Source of the DNA: an uncultured Oscillospiraceae bacterium
GTDB lineage: Bacteria > Bacillota_A > Clostridia > Oscillospirales > Oscillospiraceae
Reading direction: 5' to 3'
NCBI GenBank assembly: GCA_947631215.1
Contig: CANRKN010000088.1
Location: forward strand, 1 to 8,683
Length of the DNA: 8,683 nt
The translations under genes were made by a program, and so were the position numbers. The notes below the pieces were generated by a model. The model saw nothing but the letters and a program-made list of their open reading frames with translations, had not been told where the DNA came from and did not search any database. This document shows positions 1-5,894 of this stretch, piece by piece (the first letter of the stretch is position 1; each line of letters opens with the position of its first letter).

Positions 1-231
1 ATCTTCCTGCTCACCGACGGCGTGTACACCACCACCAACCAGCTCATGGCCAACTCCCAGGCCAAGGAAGTGGACCTGCTGGTGACGTGGCTTTTCAACC
101 TGACCCAGAACTACTACAACTATAAGATGGCGGCAGTCATCGGCATCGTGGTGTTCCTGGTCTGCGCCGTATTCACCCTGGTGGCCTTCAACTTCCTCAT
201 CAAGGGCGACAAGGAAGGGGTGTATCAGTAA
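1..231 (+). CDS. Sugar ABC transporter permease, MalF/GanP type (3' end only)
   Basis: The reading frame is open from the first base, so this is the C-terminal 76 residues of a gene that starts before the window. The visible part runs from IFLLTDGVYTTTNQ through LLVTWLFNLT to a final hydrophobic helix (about MAAVIGIVVFLVCAVFTLVAFNFLI, read from positions 127-201) and a short charged tail. This layout, with a conserved 'LvTWLy.lt' loop followed by the last membrane helix, is typical of the MalF-like inner-membrane subunit of carbohydrate ABC importers (CUT1 family). Its stop codon TAA overlaps the ATG of the next permease by one base (TAATG), the usual arrangement for the MalF/MalG pair. The sugar cannot be read from this fragment; the GH53 gene downstream suggests galacto-oligosaccharides (compare GanP of Bacillus), which is inference. 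Confidence 0.88.
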   Translation: MFLLTDGVYTTTNQLMANSQAKEVDLLVTWLFNLTQNYYNYKMAAVIGIVVFLVCAVFTLVAFNFLIKGDKEGVYQ

Positions 232-1076
232 TGAAAGATAAGAAACTGGGAAGCATCATCAGCCATAATGTGCTGATCGCCATTTTGTGCCTCATCTGGC
301 TCATCCCTATCGTGTGGCTGGTGTGCATGTCCTTCTCGGCCAAGCCCAATATGAACACCAGCACCTTCTTCCCCCAGGAGTGGAGCACGCAGTATTATAA
401 GCAGCTGTTCCAGCCCGACACGGTCAACCAGTTCCCGGCCTGGTTCATGAACACGTTCAAGATCGCCATCGCCACCTGCATCATCAGTACCTGCTTCACC
501 CTGATGGTGGCCTACGCCACCTCCTTCGGGAAGTTCAAGGCCAGAAAGCCACTGATGAACGTGGCGGTCATGCTGAACCTGTTCCCGGGCGTGCTGACCA
601 TGATCGCGGTGTACTTCACCCTGCGCACCTTCGGGCTCACAAACAGCCACATCGGCCTGACGCTGGTGTATTCGGCCAGCTCCGGATTGGGGTATCTCAT
701 CTGCAAGGGCTTTTTTGACACGGTGCCGAGAGCTCTATGCGAGGCGGCGCGGCTGGACGGCTGCAACGAGGCGCGCATCTTCGCCCAGATCGTCATCCCC
801 ACCAGCCGGCCCATCATCGTCTACACCATCATCAGCAGCTTTTTGACCCCCTGGATGGATTTCGTGTTCGCCAAGATGATTTTGAACGCGGGCATCTCCA
901 GCCAGTATACCGTGGCCGTGGGCCTGTACAAGATGCTGGACAAGAGCCTTATCAACAGCTACTTCACCATCTTCTGCTGCGGCGGCATCCTGGTATCCAT
1001 CCCCATCGCGGTCCTGTTCTTCATCATGCAGAAATTCTACGTGGAGGGCATCACCGCCGGCGCGGTCAAGGGTTGA
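231..1076 (+). CDS. Sugar ABC transporter permease, MalG/GanQ type
   Basis: A complete 281-residue inner-membrane permease of a CUT1 carbohydrate importer, the usual length for MalG relatives. The diagnostic EAA loop that docks on the ATPase lies at residues 171-194 (EAARLDGCNEARIFAQIVIP then TSRP). About six hydrophobic segments are visible, near residues 12-34, 72-98, 108-130, 139-158, 196-218 and 244-267. The C-terminus, EGITAGAVKG, is the characteristic MalG ending. The ATG overlaps the TAA of the previous permease gene, with AAGGAAGGGG (211-220) as the ribosome binding site. The ATPase and sugar-binding protein are not in the window; the binding protein is probably upstream, and CUT1 ATPases are often encoded elsewhere as a shared MsmX-like protein. 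Function as a permease is secure. Specificity for galactan or galacto-oligosaccharides rests only on the GH53 neighbour. Confidence 0.95.
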   Translation: MKDKKLGSIISHNVLIAILCLIWLIPIVWLVCMSFSAKPNMNTSTFFPQEWSTQYYKQLFQPDTVNQFPAWFMNTFKIAIATCIISTCFTLMVAYATSFGKFKARKPLMNVAVMLNLFPGVLTMIAVYFTLRTFGLTNSHIGLTLVYSASSGLGYLICKGFFDTVPRALCEAARLDGCNEARIFAQIVIPTSRPIIVYTIISSFLTPWMDFVFAKMILNAGISSQYTVAVGLYKMLDKSLINSYFTIFCCGGILVSIPIAVLFFIMQKFYVEGITAGAVKG

Positions 1077-1101
1077 CACGCTTTTCCGATCGCAGTACGA
1101 T
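1073..1101 (+). promoter_or_regulatory. Candidate internal sigma-A promoter
   Basis: A perfect -35 box TTGACA (1073-1078, overlapping the permease stop codon) is followed by exactly 17 bases and then TACGAT (1096-1101, four of six matches to TATAAT). Start of transcription would be near 1107-1109. This lies in the only sizeable gap of the operon, upstream of the 612-residue gene, so it could drive the enzyme genes apart from the transporter. It is a sequence match only, and GC-rich genomes contain chance matches. Confidence 0.45.
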
Positions 1102-1104
1102 CAT

Positions 1105-1128
1105 GCGGGCCGCCTGACGGCGGCCCGC
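1105..1128 (+). promoter_or_regulatory. GC-rich perfect hairpin between transporter and enzyme genes
   Basis: An inverted repeat with ten-base arms GCGGGCCGCC (1105-1114) and GGCGGCCCGC (1119-1128) and the four-base loop TGAC. Two further pairs (one of them G-U) can extend the stem. There is no T-run after it (the next bases are GTCATTATG), so it does not look like a normal intrinsic terminator. It may be an mRNA-stabilising or attenuating element at the transporter-enzyme boundary. Because it falls where the candidate promoter would start transcription, it could instead be an operator. Confidence 0.5.
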
Positions 1129-1159
1129 GTCATTATGAACCACAGGAAGGACCATTTAT

Positions 1160-2998
1160 ATGGACCAATTCATCGTCAACATCATCCACCGGCCGGAGAT
1201 GGTGCCGGAATACGCCGAGAAGGTCACCGGCCAGGGCAAGGCCGAGGACATCGGCCGGAAAGCTCTGCTCACCGAGAGCCTGGACATCTTCAAGACCCAG
1301 CAGCAGATAGCCCATGAAAACGGCCTGAAGACCACCATCCAGATGACCTACGCCAGCCTCTTCAACGACGAGGCGGTGGCGCTGGCCAAGGAGCACCACG
1401 AGAAATACGGCGACGAGATCGCCCTGAGCCTCCTGGGGCTGCCCTGCGAGCAGTTCCGGGAGAAGTATAAGACGAAGGACTTCTGCATCTGGATGTTCTC
1501 CATGGAGGACAAGCAGGCCATCGTCCGGGACGTGTTCGGGAAGTTTTATGAGCGCTTCGGGTTCTACCCCGAGTCCACCGGGTCCTATTACATGGACGCG
1601 GACCTTATAAACTTTATAAAAGCGGAGTACCCCAGCGTGAAGTGCGCGGTGGCCACCTGCTGGGAGGAGGGCCCCAAGGCCTACCACACCTGCAACAACT
1701 CCTGGTACACCCTCATGGACGGCGGCCCCTGGGCGCCCTGGATACCCTCGAAGCAGAACACCCACGCCCCCGCTGCCAACGAGCAAGAGGACAGCGGCGT
1801 CGTGGCCATACCCCACCTGAGCCGGGATCTGCTGGCCTGCTACGACGGCAACGGCTCCAACTTCGGCACTCACCCCCAGAACGTGCTCCGGGGCATGATC
1901 TACGACGCGGATACCTGGGAATACCCGTATCTCTATAACCTCATCGACCAGTACCGGTATCTGGCCAAATTCAACAACGGCTATGCCTACAACATGATGT
2001 TCGTGGGCCCTGGCTGGATGAACAAGATGGGCCGCTGGGAGGCCCCCTATGAGCTCTTGAAGAAGTCCTATGAGGACGGCTGCGCCTATTACGGCAAGCT
2101 CAAGAAGGAGGGCAAGCTCATAGACATGACCATGAGCGAGTTTGCCGACTTCTACCGGGAGAAGAAGCACTACACGGAGCCGGAATGTGCCCTGTGGCGG
2201 GACATCCTCTACGGCAGCGACAAGCAGCTTTTCTGGTACTGCGACCCCTATATGCGCGCCTGCGTCAACATGGACCAGGGCGGCGCCATCGTGGACCTGC
2301 GGCCCTACGCGGCCAAGCTGGAGTGGCCCGTGGGCATCGGCACCAAGCATGTCCAGGACGCCAGCTACCCCTTCCTCATCCAGGAAAAATACCGGGCCGG
2401 ATACTTCACCCACTACGCCGGGGAGGGCACCGTCCGCAGCGCCAAGATATGCCACAACGGGGAAGAGGTGGACCTGTGCCTTTGCCGGACGAAGGCCCAT
2501 TTCTCTGAGGAAAAGGGCGTGCGCACCCTGACCCTGGACCCGGTGGACATCGAGTTCGAGGACCTCACCGTAAAGCTCCAGACCGTCATCTCCTTCCCGG
2601 AGGGGACGGGGGATATAAAGATCGAGCGGAAAGTGCTCTCCATGAGCGACCCGGCCGCGAAGGTCACCATCAACGAGTACATGGTGGCCTGCTACGGCAC
2701 TACCGAGTACCCGGAGGATATGACGGGTCTCACCCTCACCGTGGAGGCGGGGGAGAAGAGCGAGAGCATCGACTACGAGTACAAATGCCGGGAGGCGTCC
2801 GCGGCGGGAGCAGGGGCCGTGTCCTGCACGCTGCCGCCCATCAGGACGAAGGTGTCTATGGCCTGCGAGGGCCGGGACAAGGCTGGTTACGTCCGGGAGG
2901 GCTACGCCTTCAGCCCCATGTTCACCCTGGGCTATCAGGGAAGGCTCAAAGAGAAGGAGGTGTTCACCACATGGCTCAGGCTGGAAAGGGCAGACTGA
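1160..2998 (+). CDS. Putative glycan-active enzyme of an uncharacterised family (polysaccharide deacetylase/GH57-like barrel)
   Basis: A 612-residue soluble protein with no signal peptide or membrane helix, so probably cytoplasmic. The ATG at 1160 follows AGGAAGG (1144-1150) at nine bases. I do not recognise a characterised family. The N-terminal half (about 1-335) resembles the distorted beta/alpha barrel of polysaccharide deacetylases and GH57/GH38-like enzymes: a strand VNIIHRPEM near 6-14, a 'GLKTTIQMTYASL' segment (55-67) like the 'g.paTfl.t..aL' of NodB proteins, GDEIALSLLGL (84-94) in the position of the usual 'HEIGLH', then FGFYPESTGSYYMDAD (133-148) and CWEEG (167-171). The second half (about 350-612) is rich in alternating hydrophobic residues and looks like beta-sandwich domains. 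It may correspond to the Pfam DUF3863/DUF3864 type, recalled from memory and unchecked. Many Trp, Tyr and Asp residues suit carbohydrate binding. Context between a sugar importer and a GH53 enzyme points to glycan breakdown. The exact reaction is unknown. Confidence 0.8.
   Translation: MDQFIVNIIHRPEMVPEYAEKVTGQGKAEDIGRKALLTESLDIFKTQQQIAHENGLKTTIQMTYASLFNDEAVALAKEHHEKYGDEIALSLLGLPCEQFREKYKTKDFCIWMFSMEDKQAIVRDVFGKFYERFGFYPESTGSYYMDADLINFIKAEYPSVKCAVATCWEEGPKAYHTCNNSWYTLMDGGPWAPWIPSKQNTHAPAANEQEDSGVVAIPHLSRDLLACYDGNGSNFGTHPQNVLRGMIYDADTWEYPYLYNLIDQYRYLAKFNNGYAYNMMFVGPGWMNKMGRWEAPYELLKKSYEDGCAYYGKLKKEGKLIDMTMSEFADFYREKKHYTEPECALWRDILYGSDKQLFWYCDPYMRACVNMDQGGAIVDLRPYAAKLEWPVGIGTKHVQDASYPFLIQEKYRAGYFTHYAGEGTVRSAKICHNGEEVDLCLCRTKAHFSEEKGVRTLTLDPVDIEFEDLTVKLQTVISFPEGTGDIKIERKVLSMSDPAAKVTINEYMVACYGTTEYPEDMTGLTLTVEAGEKSESIDYEYKCREASAAGAGAVSCTLPPIRTKVSMACEGRDKAGYVREGYAFSPMFTLGYQGRLKEKEVFTTWLRLERAD
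2954..2961 (+). promoter_or_regulatory. Shine-Dalgarno site inside the preceding gene that fixes the zinc-ribbon start
   Basis: AAGGAGGT (2954-2961) is a full match to the anti-Shine-Dalgarno sequence and lies nine bases before the ATG at 2971. It sits within the last codons of the 612-residue gene. The reading frame it serves is open further upstream (to 2785), but that upstream part is a shadow of the larger gene; this site decides the real start. Confidence 0.85.
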
Positions 2999-3210
2999 AC
3001 TACCGCTGCCCATCCTGCTTCATGCGGGACCTGGACATCGACATGTTCTATGACAAGGATAAGGACGAGTATTTCTGCATCCGCTGCCAGTACCGGGGCA
3101 ATGAGGCGGACGTGCTGGCGAAAAACCAGATGGCCCGCTTCCGCTACGGCGCCATGATGCGCAGGTTCACAGACTTTGAGGACTTCTCCCGGGAGGGCGG
3201 AAAGACCTGA
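2971..3210 (+). CDS. Small zinc-ribbon protein (79 residues), function unknown
   Basis: A small soluble protein with two CxxC pairs, Cys13-Pro-Ser-Cys16 and Cys36-Ile-Arg-Cys39, separated by 19 residues, the spacing of a zinc ribbon. Between them is an acidic stretch (DLDIDMFYDKDKDEYF). The part after the second pair (residues 40-79) is a likely helix rich in Arg, Met and Phe (AKNQMARFRYGAMMRRF). The first 28 bases overlap the end of the preceding gene in another frame, and the TGA stop overlaps the ATG of the GH53 gene (TGATG), so translation of all three is probably coupled. Zinc ribbons of this kind occur in nucleic-acid-binding or protein-binding proteins. Nothing here shows catalysis. 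A role as regulator or accessory factor of the adjoining enzymes is a guess. The cysteine pattern and start site are clear. Confidence 0.82.
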   Translation: MAQAGKGRLNYRCPSCFMRDLDIDMFYDKDKDEYFCIRCQYRGNEADVLAKNQMARFRYGAMMRRFTDFEDFSREGGKT

Positions 3211-4313
3211 TGGGATTCATCAAAGGAATGGACCTGTCCACCCTCCGGGAGGTGGAGGCCTGTGGGGGCCGGTTCTCCGACGAGAACGGCCCCGGCGGCG
3301 CAATGGAGATCCTCCGCCGCCACGGGATGGACCTGGTGCGGCTGCGGCTTTGGAACGACCCCTGGTCGGAGACAGGGGAGCCCTACGGGGCGGGCACCTG
3401 CGACCTGGAGACGGTCAGTTTTCTCGCCCGGCGGGCAAAAGATTTGGGCTGCAAGTGGATGCTGGACCTTCACTACAGCGATTTCTGGGCCGATCCGGGC
3501 AAGCAGATCGTCCCCAAGGCCTGGCGGGGTCTGGACACGGACGGGCTGGAGAAGGCCATAGGGGAGTATACCCGGAAGGTGCTGCAAAAGCTTGCGGCCC
3601 AGGACCTTGCGCCGGATATGGTGTCCATAGGCAACGAGATCACCAACGGCCTTCTCTGGCCCGAGGGCCGGAAGGACGATATGAAAAGCGTGGCCCGGTT
3701 CGTCAGCGCGGGCCTCAGGGCCGTGGAGGAGATATGTCCCCGCGCGGAGACGGTTATCCACCTGGACAACGGCCCCGACCGGGGCCAGTACCGGGCCTGG
3801 TTCGAGGGCTATTACGCCGCCGGCGGCGCGGACTTTGACGTCATCGGCATGAGCTATTACCCCTTCTGGAACGGCCCCATGGAGGGCCTGGCCCGGAGCA
3901 TGGCAGACGCGGTGGAGCGGTTCGGCAAAGATGTTATGGTGGTGGAGACCTCCATGGGCTTCACCCTGGAGGACTACGGCGCCTATGAAAAGCTGGCGCC
4001 GGACCAGCGCAAGGGCATGGCCGCCACGGCCGCCTTGGCGGCGGGGATAGAGTACCCCATGACGCCCCAGGGGCAAAGTGACTTTATCCGGGACCTGGCG
4101 GCGGCTATCCAGGCCGTGCCGGGCGGACGGGGCAGGGGCTTCATCTGGTGGGAGCCTGCCTGGATACCGGTGCCCGGCAGCGGCTGGGCCACAGAGGCGG
4201 CATTGCGCTATACCGGCGAGAAGGGGCCCGGCGGCAACGAGTGGGCCAACCAGGCGCTGTTTGACTATGAGGGGCGTGCGCTGCCCGCGCTGGAAACGAT
4301 ACGCACGCTGTGA
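3210..4313 (+). CDS. GH53 endo-beta-1,4-galactanase (arabinogalactanase), apparently cytoplasmic
   Basis: A 367-residue glycoside hydrolase of family 53, which cleaves internal beta-1,4-galactosyl bonds of galactan and type I arabinogalactan by a retaining mechanism. Family hallmarks are present in order: KGMDLSTLREVE (5-16), VRLRLWNDPW (43-52), LDLHYSDFWADPGKQ (85-99), SIGNEITNGLLWP (139-151) with the acid/base Glu143, SYYPFW (215-220), VVETSMGF (244-251) with the nucleophile Glu246, and FIWWEPAW (311-318). The catalytic set is complete. The protein starts directly at the conserved 'KGMD' strand and has no signal peptide, whereas most studied GH53 galactanases are secreted; it therefore probably acts on imported oligosaccharides. 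The ATG overlaps the stop codon of the zinc-ribbon gene, with GGGAGGGCGG (3191-3200) as ribosome binding site. Family assignment is very secure; strict substrate preference (long galactan or short oligomers) is not known. Confidence 0.95.
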   Translation: MGFIKGMDLSTLREVEACGGRFSDENGPGGAMEILRRHGMDLVRLRLWNDPWSETGEPYGAGTCDLETVSFLARRAKDLGCKWMLDLHYSDFWADPGKQIVPKAWRGLDTDGLEKAIGEYTRKVLQKLAAQDLAPDMVSIGNEITNGLLWPEGRKDDMKSVARFVSAGLRAVEEICPRAETVIHLDNGPDRGQYRAWFEGYYAAGGADFDVIGMSYYPFWNGPMEGLARSMADAVERFGKDVMVVETSMGFTLEDYGAYEKLAPDQRKGMAATAALAAGIEYPMTPQGQSDFIRDLAAAIQAVPGGRGRGFIWWEPAWIPVPGSGWATEAALRYTGEKGPGGNEWANQALFDYEGRALPALETIRTL

Positions 4314-4314
4314 G

Positions 4315-4323
4315 AGGAGGTGA
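4315..4323 (+). promoter_or_regulatory. Ribosome binding site that fixes the TraX-family start
   Basis: AGGAGGTGA (4315-4323) follows immediately after the GH53 stop codon (4311-4313) and lies at proper spacing before ATG at 4328. It favours this ATG over the in-frame GTG at 4310, which has no such site and would place the Shine-Dalgarno sequence inside the gene. Confidence 0.85.
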
Positions 4324-4327
4324 GGGC

Positions 4328-5122
4328 ATGGAGGGAAGCTACAGACTGAACGACCCCCGCCGGGGCCGGCGGCGGCCCCATCTGGACATGAACGGCACCA
4401 CTATGAAGATATACGGCTGTGTGACCATGTTTCTCTATGCCCTCAGCCGCTCCGTGTTCCAGCAAGGCCTCATCGGCATGGACCAATACGGCCCCGGGGA
4501 ACTGGCGGCGGCTATGGAGGCGGACCCGGACCTGATGGTGCTGTCCGGCTGGGCCTCGGTGCTGCAGCTCATCGGCGGCCTCGCCGTGCCGGTCTTCGCG
4601 TTCCTGCTGGTGGAGGGATTTCTCCACACCCACAGCTTCAAGCGGTATCTTCTCACCATGCTCATAGTCGGTGTGGTGAGCGAGGTGCCCTACGACCTGG
4701 CCATGTACGGGAAAGCGTGGGACATGGGCGGGCAGAACGCTCTTTTGACCTATGCGCTGTGCCTCGTGATGCTCTACGGCCTGAGCTTTCTGGACGGGAA
4801 GAAGGGCTTCGTCATCCGCCTCTGCCAGGTTGTGTTGGTGGGCGCCACAGTGTTGTGGGCGATGTTGCTCCGGTGCGCCTTTGGGCTGGTCACGGTGCTG
4901 CTGGCGGCGATATACTACCTCTGGCGGGAGAAAAACGGCACCCGTGTGCTCCTGGGCTGCGCGGTGAGCATCCTCTACGTGACGGCGCCCCTGTCCGGGT
5001 ACGCCATCTACAACTACGATGGCCAGCGGGGGAAGCTCGCGGCGAAGTATAAATACGTTTTCTATGCCCTCTATCCCATCCACCTGCTGGTGCTGGGGCT
5101 CATCTCCAGGGCGATCGCCTGA
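4328..5122 (+). CDS. TraX family integral membrane protein
   Basis: A 264-residue polytopic membrane protein of the TraX family (Pfam TraX). After an Arg-rich cytoplasmic head (RRGRRRP, 11-17) there are about seven to eight hydrophobic segments, roughly at 28-46, 73-97, 107-124, 138-153, 163-180, 182-198, 207-224 and 243-262. Family signatures are clear: VPVFAFLLVEGFLHT (87-101), KRYL...SEVPYDLA (105-125), YNYDGQRG (228-235) and YKYVFYALYPIHLLVLGL (241-258). In the F plasmid, TraX N-acetylates pilin, but chromosomal copies are common in Firmicutes with no conjugation genes nearby, and their substrate is unknown. No transfer genes are present here. It is the last gene of the + strand operon, directly after the GH53 gene, and ends just before a terminator. 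Membership is well supported; an acetyl- or acyl-transfer role is inferred from the family only. Confidence 0.92.
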   Translation: MEGSYRLNDPRRGRRRPHLDMNGTTMKIYGCVTMFLYALSRSVFQQGLIGMDQYGPGELAAAMEADPDLMVLSGWASVLQLIGGLAVPVFAFLLVEGFLHTHSFKRYLLTMLIVGVVSEVPYDLAMYGKAWDMGGQNALLTYALCLVMLYGLSFLDGKKGFVIRLCQVVLVGATVLWAMLLRCAFGLVTVLLAAIYYLWREKNGTRVLLGCAVSILYVTAPLSGYAIYNYDGQRGKLAAKYKYVFYALYPIHLLVLGLISRAIA

Positions 5123-5130
5123 AACGGCAT

Positions 5131-5164
5131 AAAAAGAAGGACGCGCATGCATGCGCGTCCTTTT
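5131..5164. terminator. Bidirectional intrinsic terminator between converging operons
   Basis: A perfect palindrome with 13-base arms (5137-5149 and 5150-5162; core GGACGCGCATG/CATGCGCGTCC). On the + strand it is followed by TTTTG. On the - strand it is followed by C and then five T residues (complement of 5131-5136). It lies 14 bases after the TraX-family stop and 14 bases after the livF stop, so it can end both operons. The T-run is better on the - strand, which suggests stronger termination of the liv transcript. Confidence 0.9.
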
Positions 5165-5176
5165 GCTGTGTCTATG

Positions 5177-5881
5177 TCAGCCGCCCAGATAGGCCTTTTT
5201 GATGTCGTCGCTCTCGGCCAGCTCCTTGCCGGTGCCGGACAGAGCGATCTTGCCGGTCTCCAGCACATAGCCCCGGTCCGCCACGGACAGGGCCATGCGG
5301 GCGTTCTGCTCCACCAGAAGGATGGTGGTGCCGGCCTTGTGCAGGGAGGCGATGATCTCGAATATCTGCTCCACCAGGATGGGGGCCAGGCCCATGGAGG
5401 GCTCATCCAGCATCAGCAGCTTGGGGTCCGACATGAGGCCCCGGCCCATGGCCAGCATCTGCTGCTCGCCGCCGGAGAGGGTGCCCGCCACCTGACGGCG
5501 GCGCTCCTTCAGCCGGGGGAACTGCTCGTACACCCGCTCCAGATGGTCGGCCACGCCGCTGTTGGGCCGGGTGTAGGCGCCCATCTCCAGGTTCTCCTCC
5601 ACCGTCATGGAGAGGAACACCCGCCGTCCTTCCAGCACGTGGGCGATGCCTCGCTCCACGATCTTGTGGGCGGGCACGCCGCTCAAAGGCTGGCCCAGAA
5701 ACTCAATAGAGCCGGTCTTGGACTTCAGAAGGCCGGAGACCGTGTTCAGGATGGTAGATTTGCCCGCGCCGTTGGCGCCGATGAGGGTGACGATCTCCCC
5801 CTCGTTGACCTCGAAGGAGACGCCCTTGATGGCGTGGATGGCGCCGTAATAGACGTTTATGTCGTTGACTTTCAGCATCAT
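5177..5881 (-). CDS. livF: Branched-chain amino acid ABC transporter ATP-binding protein LivF
   Basis: A 234-residue cytoplasmic ATPase, one of the two that drive the LivHM permease; normal length for LivF. Motifs: Walker A GANGAGKST (35-43), the LivF-typical HVLEGRRVFLSMTVEENL (81-98), ABC signature LSGGEQQ (135-141), Walker B LLMLDEP (155-161) and the LivF-type switch segment VEQNARMAL (190-198), which has Gln where most ABC proteins have His. The C-terminus AYLGG is typical. The start is the first of two adjacent ATG codons; GAGGAGG (5890-5896, - strand) lies eight bases upstream of it. It is last in the liv operon, 13 bases after livG, and just before the shared terminator. One small departure is Leu instead of the common Pro in 'HVpEGRR'. 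Specificity could extend to other hydrophobic amino acids, amides or urea, since HAAT-family transporters vary. Confidence 0.96.
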   Translation of the reverse strand: MMLKVNDINVYYGAIHAIKGVSFEVNEGEIVTLIGANGAGKSTILNTVSGLLKSKTGSIEFLGQPLSGVPAHKIVERGIAHVLEGRRVFLSMTVEENLEMGAYTRPNSGVADHLERVYEQFPRLKERRRQVAGTLSGGEQQMLAMGRGLMSDPKLLMLDEPSMGLAPILVEQIFEIIASLHKAGTTILLVEQNARMALSVADRGYVLETGKIALSGTGKELAESDDIKKAYLGG

Positions 5882-5894
5882 ATCCCGCGCCTCC

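Noticed and set aside
715..720. Second TTGACA inside the MalG-type permease gene
   Set aside because: No acceptable -10 box lies 16-18 bases downstream, and it is in the middle of a coding region.
2785..2970. Longer start for the zinc-ribbon protein at 2785
   Set aside because: The extra 62 codons overlap the upstream gene out of frame and have GC-skewed composition. The ideal Shine-Dalgarno site at 2954-2961 supports ATG 2971.
1133..3013. A 626-residue open frame on the - strand, longer than the gene it faces
   Set aside because: It is antisense to the 612-residue gene, has no recognisable domains, and its Val/His/Gly/Leu-rich composition is what GC-rich third positions give. The + strand gene has a good ribosome binding site and operon context.
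4310..4327. GTG start for the TraX-family gene at 4310
   Set aside because: It overlaps the GH53 stop and lacks an upstream ribosome binding site; AGGAGGTGA at 4315-4323 supports ATG 4328.
3144..5152. Two long - strand frames (3144-4076 and 4265-5152)
   Set aside because: They are antisense to the GH53 and TraX-family genes and show no domain; the second also runs through the terminator palindrome.
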